From Gnetum montanum (lineage: Eukaryota; Streptophyta; Gnetopsida; Gnetales; Gnetaceae), in the NCBI GenBank assembly GCA_015680685.1, contig MNCI01015910.1, positions 8,021 through 72,020 on the forward strand: DNA of 64,000 bases, written 5' to 3'. Numbering within the stretch: position 1 is the stretch's first letter; every line of letters begins with the position of its first letter. Below, in pieces: positions 8,866 to 20,258 of the stretch. A model generated the notes under the pieces. That model saw nothing but the letters and a program-made list of their open reading frames with translations. It had not been told where the DNA came from and did not search any database. The translations under genes and the position numbers were made by a program.

Positions 8866-10603
8866 TGAAACATCATAAAATTTCAAGGCACTCTTGCTTC
8901 ACCAGGGTCTTGGAACTAAGGCAAGGATTTCCACAAGTGTAGCCTCATGACTATTTGGTAGGAAATGAATGCACTGAGATTAGACTGTCCAGTCCAACAA
9001 GTTTTCTACCTATAGAGCTGATAGGCCCGATGGACTCTCCAGCTTGCCCACCTAGACAATTCACCTAGTTGACAATCTATCTGGAAATTGTGCTTGGGGT
9101 TGTCAATGGTGCTTAGGATGGACAAAATAGTTCAGAAAGTTTTCTAGTGAAGAAGTTTGCTACACTACGCTATGCTATGTAGTGTAGTAGGCCTCAGAAG
9201 ATAGTTGCTCAGGCAATCAAGTGCAAACTATTGTAGAACAAAGTGCTATGCTATGCTACGCTACGCAGCATAGCACAGCGTAGCAAAAGGCAAGATAGAA
9301 AGGCCCAACTTACCAAGTGATTCCAATGAAGAAATTGCACTCAGCAAGCACTCCGACCTCCAAAACCAGTTTCCTTGTTCGACCTCAAGTCCTTTAGCAA
9401 AGTTTCTTACTAGAAAGTGGTGGATTAGACAAAAAGTAGGATATGATGGCTGCTACATTGTGCTACGCTACATAGGGTAGCACAGCGCAGCGACAATACA
9501 AGAGTAGCAGCAGTTGTCTCAAATGCAAGTTTAGCAAGTTTAAAGGCTTCCCTTCGCAAAGGGGCAAAAGTTGTAGTTGTTAGCATAATCAAGCTTCAAA
9601 CAAGCATTTGCAACTTCAACATGGATTACAAATAAAACTAGCTGCTATGCTACATAGCGTAGCGTAGCATGGCAAAGATGCAAAACCAAATGAAATGCTT
9701 CAAAAGTTAACCCGATGTGTGCCAAGGCTTCTAGCAAATGCAGTTGACTTCAACCCAAGCTTCTTTTTCAAATGGGTGGCTACACTGTGCTATGCTACAT
9801 AGCATAGCACAGCGTAGCAAGTAGCTACACTATGCCAACATGCTATGCTACATAGCGTACTTCAATGTGCTTCATTTCTCGCTTGCATTGTTGGCACACT
9901 TGATTCCAGCATTTCTAGTTTCAACAACAAGGTTGTAGCGTAGCAAGTTCATGACCAACTTTACACATCCATGCAGTACGGGCATGTCAGTATCTTGTGG
10001 GTCTAGGACACATGGCATCCAGACCTCATTTCTGACTTACTCTTGGCCCTATAAATACCCCAATAAGAAATGCTCAAAGGGTTAGCAATTTTCTGGGTTG
10101 GCATGTTGGCAAATTTTGGTAGTTGGCAATTTTTTGGCATAATTGGCAAGTTGGCTTTTTAACATTTTGCATTGTTGGCTTTCAAGTCCACATTCAAGAG
10201 CATAGTTGGCATACTTTGAACATTCTGATTACCTTTGGGATCTTTGTGCCTCCCAGTGTTGCACAATCAATTGTATCTATCTCAACAAAGTTAAGTCACG
10301 ATCTTGAGGTGGTGCATTTTCTAACTCCAGTTTGCTTTACATTCCTATTCATTATCATTGCATTTTACACCTTTTTGTCCCATTGAATTTAATAATTGTT
10401 ATATTATGCTACAAACATCGTTTCCAAATTAAATGTTCATGTAAGGTTAAGTCACACCGATTCAGTCCCTGTCTGATCGACCAGACCATTCCGGGTGCCC
10501 CATTTCCATTTTATCCAACACGGCCCTCGCACAAATCCAGGGTTAAACTGTTCACCCGACAACCTCTTGGTGTTTCCAACCACTGATATTTTTGGTTGCT
10601 ACA
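8866..10603 (+). mobile_element. 5' LTR of element B (1738 bp)
   Basis: Starts TGAAACATC, ends GGTTGCTACA, followed by the PBS. Pairs with 26218-27948. U3 holds many palindromic words built from GCTACGCTA/TAGCGTAGC (for example near 9241-9290, 9780-9860). TATA box at 10048-10059. Confidence 0.9.
10048..10059 (+). promoter_or_regulatory. TATA box of the LTR promoter, element B 5' LTR
   Basis: cctataaatacc, followed by cc. Conserved in the 3' LTR (cttataaatacc at about 27399-27410), in A and in the D/E LTR. It defines U3/R roughly 25-30 bp downstream. Confidence 0.75.
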
Positions 10604-10609
10604 ATTTTC

Positions 10610-10628
10610 TGGTGTTAGAAGGAGGGCC
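10610..10628 (+). other. Primer-binding site of element B
   Basis: tggtgttagaaggagggcc, 6 nt after the LTR end. Two C-to-T changes relative to the A site (tggcgctag...). Confidence 0.75.
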
Positions 10629-10848
10629 TTTTGGTGCCTTTTTCGTGTTTCACAATAGTCCTGCATGCTTTCTGTACCTTGTCACACACTAGCATAAATG
10701 TGACACCCTTTTGCAGTTGTTTACGCATCGTGTGGTGCAGATTGGTTACTACGACAATTCCTTTGGAATCATGCAGCATAGAAAGCCTCCAATTGCCACT
10801 TGATCTCCTTGTTTTTCTTGCTTGCAAATCCTTTTCAACCTTACGAAA

Positions 10849-13275
10849 ATGATTTCTTCAATCACCACTGTTGCTACCTCCAATGTTGAGGTCCCTTTTC
10901 AGTTCAAGGAATCTTGGATGCCGAGCAACTGCTCAACCTGGTTTGAGAGCTACGCAAATCTCTCAGGATTCAAAACTGATCACCTAAGAGCTTGGTGCAG
11001 CAAACCAAGCATTACAATTTCTTCTGCGCTAAGGTTCAAGAAAATCTACCCTTAGACGTCCATGAACTTGAAGATAAACATACCTTCGAGTTCCTTTACT
11101 GCAATTAGAGTGAATTTATTCCCACTCCAGGCATTTTCATTCCATTGATGCCAATGTATCGGTGGATCTTAGATCAGTAGATACGGATAACTAGGCCTAG
11201 GGAGCCATGAGACATGGTGTCTCACTATGACGAGGCATTGCAAGATGGCCAAGAGGACCTAGATTCCCAGTTCAAGGATGGGAATCAAACTAACCCTGTG
11301 ACTATCCCTCCCTTCTCATCCCTTTGGTTGAACCTGCTCTTCATGACTGCTTCCTTCATGATTACGTCTAATCCATCACAACCCACAGTTTCATCGGCAA
11401 CAGGTGGCCATGCCATGCCCTCGGCATATCAACACACCTATTTCCCCATCTCATTCTCAAGCACTACCCCTCCGTAATCTGTTCCCCAATCCATTCCTGC
11501 ATCATACCAGGCACCGATCATGACTACCCTACCCTATGTCCACACCGTACCTACATCACAATTGCATATAGTTTCTGCATCCATTCCAACATCTACACTT
11601 GTTCCACTATCAATGGTGGGTCCAATCCCGCCCACATGGTGGACCCCATTCACTTCTCCTCCTACTTTGCAAATGTTCCACTACGCTCACCACCAAACAT
11701 ACTAGGTCCCACAAATGGTACAACCAAGTGTGGGACTATGGTCTACCCCACCGGCTATACAAATGGCCTACCCCATGGTACAACCAGTGGCTACTACTCC
11801 AACAGCACCACCTACCAGGTGGTGGATAGCACAAGCAGCACCTTTCATAGCGGTCGTCCCAATAGCACCACCTATGGGCCACGAAGCTACCCCTACCACG
11901 CCACCAATGGTGATTGCCCCTGCAACTCCATAACCATCCGCATCATTCCTAGGTTTGGATCAAGCATTCCAACTTATCCAAATCCTTACAAAGGAAATCA
12001 AATGCCTCAAGGCACCGGTTCTAACACGATACAAGTCATGGATTTCTACCATGATGATCCCATCAGCCCAGTAATCCCCATGCTAACATTATCCCCCAGG
12101 ATGCCACTTTCCCATTTTACAAAATACAACAGGGAGGGTGATCCCACTGTGCATCTTATTACATTTAGATCTGAGTCCCTTCTTTTGCAACAATGGCTAC
12201 ACACAATCATCTGCATCTTTGTTATGTCTCTAATGGGAAAAGCTTTTAACTAGTACCACACGCTCCCGCGCTTCTCTATCTCAGCCCTAGAGTAGTTGAT
12301 GACCTAGTTCGTAACGCATTTCAAGTATAACTTAAGACCAAAGGTTATGCTAAATCAGTTAATGAGTGTCAAACATGATCCACTGGAATCAGTCCAGAAG
12401 TTCATATAGCAATGGAGTGCTACCTTTAATGAAATTTGTGAGCCTATCGCGAAGGCCCATCTGCTGGCCATCTTTAAGGGTGTAGTGAATGACTTTATTA
12501 AGTCCAAGCTGTATTATCTCGCTCCACAAAATCTTAGTCAAGCTTTTACCCAGACTAAGAGCATACAAGATGCGGCTAAGGTAAGCAAAGATCCAACTTA
12601 TGTTGCATACAAGAACACATTTACAAAGATAGACAAAGACAAGGGTAAGGCTACAACAACCACAATGGCCACTGTGGCAAACAAAGACAAGCCCAAAAAC
12701 AATAACAACAAGAAGGCGGCTGTAGCAGCAACTAACCCTGCACCTACACCAAACAATGCCACTCAACCCTCCACATTAGCACCTAAAGCATCCACACCAC
12801 TTAAGCCTAGCTTTGAGCATAAAGATCCCTCTAAGTATACCCCGCTGCTCATTAAGCCTTCAGAACTTCTAAAGAAATTACTAGGAGCAGGGTACCTCCA
12901 ACACAAGCGGATGTCAAAGGAGGTAGCCAAAAAGCATCAATGATATTGCAAAATCCTTAGGAACCCCTATTTGTCTTTGCCCAATGAACCTCCAGTTCCT
13001 AAGAATTTTAGGTTGGAGCGATTCTGTGACTACCATCAATAGTGTGGTCATGACACAGATTACTACTTGGCGTTAAAGGATGACATTTCAAGAATGATTG
13101 ATCAAGGGAAGTTGGTTCTAGACAAAAGCAACCCAGTGCATCCCAAAAATTAATCTCTATGTGTCTACAAGGATCCACTTAATGCCAACAACGTCAGTTA
13201 CATCATCAACACTATCGGTGTGGACAATAATCCCAAACCGCCCCAGCAACCATTTGTGGTTCGTGTGCCTTAGCG
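10849..13275 (+). pseudogene. gag: gag of element B (decayed)
   Basis: Starts at the ATG 10849 (MISSITTVATSN), aligned with the start of the A gag. The N-terminal block HYNFFCAKVQENLPLDVHEL is recognisable near 11010. The capsid-like part begins FTKYNREGDPTVHL near 12118, and the nucleocapsid end FCDYHQ-stop-CGHDTDY lies near 13020-13065. Stops interrupt it repeatedly, several as TAG where A has CAG or TGG. The frame ends near VVRVP at 13270. Pro/Thr-rich low complexity separates the two conserved parts, as in A. Confidence 0.85.
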
Positions 13276-14652
13276 TAGCACACCAACACCACTAGCGGCT
13301 AAAAAACCCTGCAACAATTGTTTGTCCTAAGAATCCCTCCTTGGACATCCACCCTTGCATCTCCTGTAAACAAGACTACATCACCACCTGCATTAATACT
13401 ACAAGCATCCTTCATCATCAAGGGGCCAAGTCACTTAACCGCCCTTGCCCCACATAAGACAACACTGTAGCCTTCTGGTCCAAGGAAACAAGAAGAGTGT
13501 TCAACAGGTGAGGCAGCAATGGAACGTATCGCCCCAAGTACTTCCAAGCCTACACCCTAGCCCTTTACATCTACATCCTCATCGCAAAAAGATAACATTG
13601 CTATGTGTGCACGGTCATCACCAACTCACCCGAAAGGGTCTAACCCCAAACCTGAAACTATCCCTCCTTGCGAAATTCACCTCCTGGGACAAATGGAAGA
13701 GGAGAAAGGTAGTAAGCAATAGGAAGGTGGCCCAAACCTCTTAAGTACTCTTACTCAGGTCAAGTAGGCTCTAAAATAAAAAAACACAATGTTGAGCCTG
13801 TACGGCTTCATCATGACTTCCACTACACACCGTGAGGCTCTGGTTTACATGTTAATGGCAATACTAGTTGACGAGAACATGTCAGTAGAAGAGAAAGTAA
13901 TTCACTCAGTTATGCTTCCTTCTACGCCTACAAAATCGAAGCCATCCCTATTGAAATTCTATGACGAATCCATTAGGGAAGACCTTGAAAAGGGTTAGGT
14001 GACTATAGTGCCTTTATTCATCATAATTCAGGTTGGCCAACATAAGATTCGAAGGGTACATGTTGATGATGGGGCTGCTACGAATGTCATCCCATTCCCC
14101 ATTGTGGATAATCTGGGTTTGGTAGTCCAAATCAAACCCACAAAAATGTCATTCTTCAAGTTATTCAATGCGGCACAGGTCGTGGTGAAAGGCACTGTCC
14201 ACATTGACTTTGTGGCAAGGGACCAGTTCTCCACAAATGCAACGTTTATCATGGTGGAAGAGATGCCCAGGTTTAACCTGATCTTGGGGAGGTCATGGTT
14301 AGCCAAACTTAGGGCCGTCTCTTCACCCATACATCAGGAAATTCATCTACCCTATGCAGGCAGGGAGGTGGTGATCCATGGTGATGAGGTAACAATGTAA
14401 GCAATAAACAACGTAGATATGAAACAGGTTTTGGAGATCATAACCTTCGAGAATAAGGTGCCTGTCTCTGTAGATACTAACTATTTAGCGAAAGAGCCAG
14501 CCCAACATGCTGGCTCAGAAAATGAAAATGCGTGGGCCGAGTTGCCTTTCCAAGTGGAGGACGATGATGTAGACGAATGCCATAGTAAAGCCTCTCAGCC
14601 TTGCATCTCACCAAATCCACAATGGGTCAGAAAGCAGTTGAGTATAGTGTAG
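13276..14652 (+). pseudogene. Protease region of element B (decayed)
   Basis: Retropepsin-like domain at 13999-14400, with active-site loop VDDGAATNVIP near 14060 and NLILGRSWLAKL near 14277. The preceding segment 13789-13998 (SLYGFIMTSTTHREALV) matches A. A TAG at 13996-13998 stands where A has CAG, and further breaks lie between 13276 and 13788. The segment ends near RKQLSIV at 14652. Confidence 0.85.
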
Positions 14653-14792
14653 CAACTCCACTGCTTCCTTCCCAGTTAACATTCGTTGTACATTTATCAC
14701 TTATTTGCTTCGCATCCATCCATCTACACTAGGTGCCTAACTAAATCCTTTTAAACCGTTCACATATCCCCTGTTTACATCATTGTCATGGC

Positions 14793-15330
14793 TCGAAATG
14801 GCCAAAAAATACATGTGGCCCACTAAGGCCTAAAACTGGAAAAATTTTCTTTGTTTACATTACCCACGGCCCACTAAGGTCAAAAACTGGCTAAATTTTC
14901 CATTCATATTACATAATGGCCTACTAAGGCCTAAAACTAGCGAAATTTACTCTTTACCATTGTCTGATGGCTCGAAATGGCCTAAAACTACATGCGGCCC
15001 ACTAAGGCCTAAAACTGGCAAAATTTATGCTTTATCATCGTCCGATGGCCCAAAATGGCCTAAAACTACACGTGGCCTGCTAAGGCCTAAAACTAGCAAA
15101 ATTTTCTTTGTTTACATTACATTACATCCCACTAAGGCCTAAAACTAGCAGGATCATTTACCCACATTTACACGATGGCCCAAAATGGCCTAAAACTAGT
15201 GATAGCCCAGAATGGCCCTAAACTACTGTTGCGGCCCGCCAAGGCCTAAAACTAGCCATTTGAAACAAAAAAAGCAAATAAAAACTTTTTTTATCACATG
15301 ACCATGACTCGAAATGGCCTAAAACTAAGA
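14793..15330 (+). repeat. Spacer array 1 of element B
   Basis: Alternating short units of two types: (c/t)gg(c/t)ccactaaggcctaaaact(a/g)g and gatggctcgaaatggcctaaaact. About a dozen diverged units with irregular 40-65 bp spacing. Lies between protease and the 3' end of the antisense gene, the same place as in A and E. Confidence 0.8.
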
Positions 15331-15641
15331 CAAAAAACATAAAAACCAATCGCATAGATAACACACAAGCTAGAATAACATCAATCTTGTCATAATTCAT
15401 TTTTCATTCAAGGTTTCAATAAAATAATGTTCATAATAATTCTTACAAAAATACAAAATTAAATCCCTGGTTGTCATACATCACCTTCCTCTGTATCATC
15501 TTCTTCCACATCATCATTCCTATCCTCAAGGGGCCCTGCTTCTTCATCTGGAATTTGAATTATAAAAAATGAAGTAGTTAGCTAGAGTTACACATAAAAG
15601 CTAGAATAACATAAATTGTTGCATCGTAGAAAGTGACTAAC

Positions 15642-16448
15642 CTAAGATGGCCTCGCGTCTATCTTGAGGGGTATGCGATCCAATCTAATCCCAAGGCATT
15701 GCCAGACCTCCACCTCTATAATATTCACCCAGTGCCTATCGCTCACTTCAGCGTTTGCTACAACTTTCTCCTTTTCGATGGTTTTCCATCTCGACGATCC
15801 TAGAGAAAAGAAGGTAGTGGTAGTCTCACCTATGGGAAGATTCACTTCCCACTCAGGGGATTCACTGACTGTCACTTGTTGCATGAACTTGTTGTAGGCC
15901 TTAGAAGCACCAATGGCATCCAGGAATGCTCCATGAGTATACAACTTGCCTGAAGCATCTCGGTATTGTTTGCGGTAGGTGGCACATTCCAATTTATACA
16001 TATGCTTGTGGTTTTTTTAGGATTACCCCCACTTGTAAACTCTTACACTATAATCCTTCCAATCCTGGTTCTTCTGGGCCAACAAGTCCATTTTCATTCG
16101 CTACTCAGTTATCTCTCGTGTGGCCTCATTGTTGCATCGCACGACCGTCCAATATCTTGCATAATCTATGATGGCCATGCGCCAACTTCCATCATCGGTA
16201 TCATGGGCCAATAGGAACTCATTCCTGGAGTGGAGGTCTCCCACCTCAGCAGTCAGATTGGCCTTCTCTTTCTCAAGCTTTTGGACCCACTTCCATAGGT
16301 CTTCGTTCACACATCTTCACTTCCATAGGGAGCATGCTGAGTACAACGCACATTCACTAGCTTCGTCATATATGCGACAGGGTACCTTGGTCACTTCTGA
16401 TGGGAATGAAGGCATGACATTGACCTTCACTACTTGTTTCGGGTCCTA
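15642..16448 (-). other. Antisense gene of B, exon 7: coiled-coil region
   Basis: Homologous to A 404-1221. Shared landmarks: NEDLWK, then RNEFLLAHD, WRMAIIDYARYWT, and further on DAIGASKAYNKFMQQVTVSESPEW. A 2-kb-distant paralogue pattern in E (53591-52769) keeps the same order. High E/K/R/Q content and heptad-like leucines suggest oligomerisation. Confidence 0.65.
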
Positions 16449-16571
16449 CTTAAGATGAGAGGTTGTTGACCACACATAAGAACGCATTAGTCATAGTAGC
16501 GTAGCAAAGTTTAGCAACCCAAAAGACCTAGCATAGCAACTTAAAGACTCTAGCATAGCTACTTCACTTAC

Positions 16572-16706
16572 CCACTTCTAGATCGATCTGCTTGAGACGG
16601 TCGATCATGTCGTCGACCACCCCCTGCATGAACACAAACTTATCAAGGGTCTCGGCCCATGGTCATAGGCAGATCGAAGAAGGGCCTGTAGTATTAATAG
16701 CGGTGT
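16572..16706 (-). other. Antisense gene of B, exon 6
   Basis: 135 nt, equivalent to the 129-nt exon 201-329 of A. The donor is tgg|gtaagtga and the acceptor is atggcag|acacc. In A this exon gives DKFAFMEDVINDMIERLERID; here the B codons match except for one TGATAA interruption. Confidence 0.6.
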
Positions 16707-16795
16707 CTGCCATATAACCAAATGTGTTAGTCATGACCCAAGAGGACTACAATATAGCTTATGAGTAACACGAATGACAATGTAAGGGCTCCTAC

Positions 16796-17290
16796 CCAGC
16801 AAACCCTCAAGGGTGATAGCAGGGGGGTCACCCATCAACATACTGTCAAATATGCGGTCAAACTCACCCACATCTAGTTGTAGCTCTCCTCCTTCTCATT
16901 GGCTTAACACTATGGCAGCACCCTCTACATTCATCTACTCCTCTGGTGCTGAACTGCATTTAGCAAATGGATCATCGATAGAGGTCCCTTCCTGGTTGAC
17001 AAGGGCCTCTTCTTTATTTGTTGGGGCCCTTCTCTTTGTGCCACTAGCATCCTCCTCATCCACATGAGTGTCCTCCTCATCAGCAGGGGAGTCCTCCTTG
17101 TTGGCAGAAATGTCCTCCTCATCAGTAGGAGCATTTTCCTCGTCAATGGAAGCCCCTTCCTTTGTGGAAAGAGCTCCTTCTCTCTTGACCAGGTCCCTTT
17201 CCCCTGTGGCTAGGGCCCCTACATCTTTATTAGCCACCCCCGTTTTGGGGGTCATCACCTCTTCATTGCCTTCTTCTTCTTCTTCTTCCT
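16796..17290 (-). other. Antisense gene of B, exon 5: acidic tandem-repeat linker
   Basis: Begins with a run of Glu (EEEEEEEGNEE) and continues with imperfect short repeats around the motif DEED/KEDSPADEEDTHVD. The DNA shows matching 12-30 nt tandem repeats (gtcctcctcatc on the plus strand). Length differs greatly between copies: long in B, short in D and E, and partly outside the window in A. Confidence 0.6.
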
Positions 17291-17460
17291 CTGGCAGCAA
17301 AGCATGTTCGCATTAGCCTATAGCATGTTAACTTACAATTGATGCTACACTATGCTACGCTACCTAGCGTAGCATAGCATAGCAAGCATTAACCAAACTA
17401 GTGAAGAAACAAATAAAAAGAGAAAAGCATTTATCAATTGGAGGTTCTATTCTGCATAAC

Positions 17461-18470
17461 TTAAACTGCAATGTTGGCCCCCCTTCTTCGTCCATATGGG
17501 GAGGCTCCTCAACCAGACGAGACCTTTTACGCCACAATTTAGTGGCCACCATCTCCTCAATGAGACATTTCCCCTATGATACGCTACCTGTAGTAGCAGG
17601 GGGCACCTCTCCTAATCTGTCCTAGACGTGAAAGTTGTGGGCCACCCGATCCCTAGTCATCATGGAAAATGACTCCCTAATAGCTTCTGAGGGATCTTGG
17701 GCTTGGGAGGTGCAAAAGACTTGGCAAATCCATGGTTTGGAAATCTGGTTGTGATTTTTCATCACCCAAATTTCATTTTCACGGACCACCAAGAATTCCA
17801 TGAATCACCCCAAGCAGGCTACAAAAAAGGCATGATGCACAATGAAATGGGATTCAGGCTTCTTATGAAGCTTGACCATTTCAGCTTGCAGACCTTTGCA
17901 AAGATGCTTGGCCTAGGTGTAATGGGCCCCCTCTTCCATGACCTCTCTCATCATCCAAGCTTGCTCAATCCCAATGATCTTTCCTTGGGAAAGTATCTTG
18001 GGGAAAGCATAGGCACGAAAGATGGGGTAAACTATTTTGGCTACTTTCAGCATAGCTGCTTCAATGGGGATCCCCTTTTACCCTTTCACTACCCCTAGCC
18101 ACTCCTTAATGTCCCCCTAATGGTTCTCCTCCTTTTTGATCTTTGCTCCCATGGGGAGACCATCAGCAGGGACACCGAAGAGATCTGTGAATAGTTGGTC
18201 ATTAATCTCAAGGACCACCAACAAATCGTGCACATGTGTGCGGAAGTGATCTACCTTTTCAGAAAAGGAGTCGGCTAGGACAAGCATCTCAGCAACAGGG
18301 ATGCTTGGGTTCATGACCAAGAACAATTCCATGAGCCCAGTGTCCCGAAGGTTTTTGGTAAGTGATTCCAAGGCCCCGTTGGGTCTCATCTACCTCCCTA
18401 TACTTGAAGTAGATGTTGGCCTCGTGATGCCCAGAAGTGATCACCATCACCTCCTAGGATTTCTTCACCA
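17461..18470 (-). other. Antisense gene of B, exon 4: conserved domain of unknown family plus basic patch
   Basis: Same domain as D 38568-37504 and E about 55309-54247. The central conserved stretch has the pattern DLF...PSI...M..ADSF...F.THVH...V.L...D..F.DLFG...DGL. This weakly recalls plant mobile (aminotransferase-like) domains or the putative plant transposon protein domain, but I cannot confirm either. The end of the exon carries KLWRKRSR, a possible nuclear localisation signal; E has KVKIKR at the same point. Confidence 0.5.
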
Positions 18471-18586
18471 CTGTAGCAATTCACAAAAGCAAAAAGCAAA
18501 AAACTTAGAAAAAATTAAGAAAATAGCAAAAAAAAATAGGAACAACACTCAAACATGCAAAAACATGAACTCATAGTTTAGCTTAC

Positions 18587-19411
18587 CAGGTTTAAATGAC
18601 GACAAGAATGGTGAGAGATCCACCAACACATCTTCAATGGTGATCAACCTAAGGGATGCTCAATCCCCATCCAACCAACCGAACTCTTTACACCTGTTGT
18701 AAAACTAGGAGTACTAAGTTGGATATGTTTTGTATTCACCCCTGCATTGGCCTATCACGCTGGTGCACATATTCTCAGTGGAGGAAAACTCCCGTAGCAT
18801 CATTTGTGCTAAGGCCAAGGCATCAGTATCACCATGAAGCCTACCCTTGCCGATATAAAACCTGGTAACACATAAAAAGAAAAGCATACATGCACTACTA
18901 ACACTTTTTCTTAGCATAGCATGCATTGCATAAAGTGGTAGAATATGTTTACAGAACTCACCTGCTGGCACAATAAATGGTTCCCAGTGGGTTCTGAAAA
19001 TAGGTTCCCATGTGTTAGGAAATGAATAGCATGTTGTACAGATGGTAGCAATTATATTCAAGCATTTCCCAAATCCAAGTCAGACATCTCAAGCTCTTTG
19101 GGCACTGACTGGATCCCTTTGCCTGCCCGCTTTTGATTGCTCCATCAGTCAGGAATTTTAGAATACCCTAGTTTGCCCCAGGAAACAGGGTTTCTATTAT
19201 TACAGCTGCTACCTCCTTCAAAAAGTGTGACCAAATGATCACACTGAAGTGCTGGAGGAGAAATTGTAGGAAGTCTTGCATGCCTTCCCAGAACCAGACC
19301 GCCTCCTACCCCACACGTGCATGGGGCGAAGGAACGTTGGCCACCAGTTCACTTAGGCAACATAAAACCCCTACAATTTCTAGGACAATCAAAATGGACC
19401 TTAGCATCACC
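18587..19411 (-). other. Antisense gene of B, exons 2-3: FCP1/SCP-like (NIF) HAD domain, apparently inactive
   Basis: Order of motifs matches CTD-phosphatase-like HAD domains: a hydrophobic strand at the motif-I place (SILIVLEIVGVL; the active family has D-x-D-x-T/N there), then DFLQFLLQHFSVIIWSH (family: EFL...F.V.IWSS/T-A), then TLFPGANxGILKF, then YNMLFI...FQNPLGTIY (family: N.L..DDSP.....NP..., with the aspartate pair missing here). Exon 3 matches the C-terminal ...SL....L..FSST.N helix. Recognised in three copies (B, D, E), none of which keeps the catalytic aspartates. Similarity is by eye only. Confidence 0.5.
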
Positions 19412-20258
19412 TTGCACAACACAATGGCAAACGTTAACATCATGTTCGAGTGGAGTTTGCATGTAGCATAGCAGGATTAGTAGTTATCAAATAACGTAGC
19501 ATAATTCTTTCTTTGCATGTAGAGTAGCAAAAGCACAAAGGCAATAGCATAGCAGAACCAGCCTAGCGTAGCAATAAAAAAAATTTACTAATTTTAAACA
19601 AGAAATAATTTAATACATTGCACCTATTTCAACAAATCTTCTACCTGACAAAACGATTTGCACTACACCATGATAGACACATGTTACGTTGTCAAATCAT
19701 GCACAAGGTCAAACCCTCCTAAGGGTCGTACGCTACACTATTCGCATGCTAAGTTGCTAAAATTACCTAAGCCTCTATGGTAAGGTAGCTACAACAATGG
19801 CAATTTGGGTAACACTACATGCAACCTTAGCATAGCTTCCATACACCTGTTACAGCCAAATCGGCAACAGCAGTGGTGTAATGGCCAAAACAACAACAAA
19901 AAAGATGATAAAAAATGCATATTACAAAACAAAAATTGAAAAAATGAAAAAAAGAAAGCATAAACAGTTATAGCAGCATAGAAAATAAAGGTAGCATAGC
20001 AACTTACTGGGCCAACAGAGTCTCCTCCCGTACCATGATGCACGCCTGCAATAGATGCCCTAGAGTGTCCTTCACCTCGTCTCCCTTGGCGAGTGCTAAG
20101 TGTTTGTGTTCTCTCTTAGGTGCCATTGTCTCGGTTGTAGATTCTTTCTCAGTCACTACGCTAAATCATCATGCTCTTTGTTAGTACAACCGCTCTATGC
20201 TCTGAATGTGGGCTCTGCGCTCTTACGGTGAAAATGACGAGTTTATCGGTGTAAACTC

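Larger units (their letters stand above)
15474..20126 (-). pseudogene. Antisense gene of element B, eight exons, near-complete
   Basis: Opposite strand to gag-pol, between protease and RT. Exons by splice-site logic and comparison with A, D and E: 20126-20008, 19411-18962, 18861-18587, 18470-17461, 17290-16796, 16706-16572, 16448-15642, 15554-15474 (TGA at the end). It starts MAPKREHKHLALAKGDEV. Phase is consistent at the 20008/19411 join and at the matching join in D. Order of parts: basic N-terminus; FCP1-like HAD domain (exons 2-3); conserved domain of unknown family plus basic patch (exon 4); acidic repeat linker (exon 5); short amphipathic exon 6; coiled coil (exon 7); acidic tail (exon 8). 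Stops and one frameshift show this copy is decayed. Several splice acceptors changed AG to AA. The product, if made, is probably nuclear (basic patch, acidic regions); that is inference. Confidence 0.7.

Noticed and set aside
14793-15330. Regularly spaced short repeats resembling a CRISPR array
   Set aside because: Repeats are diverged, spacing is irregular, spacers are themselves similar, and the context is a plant retrotransposon; no cas genes.
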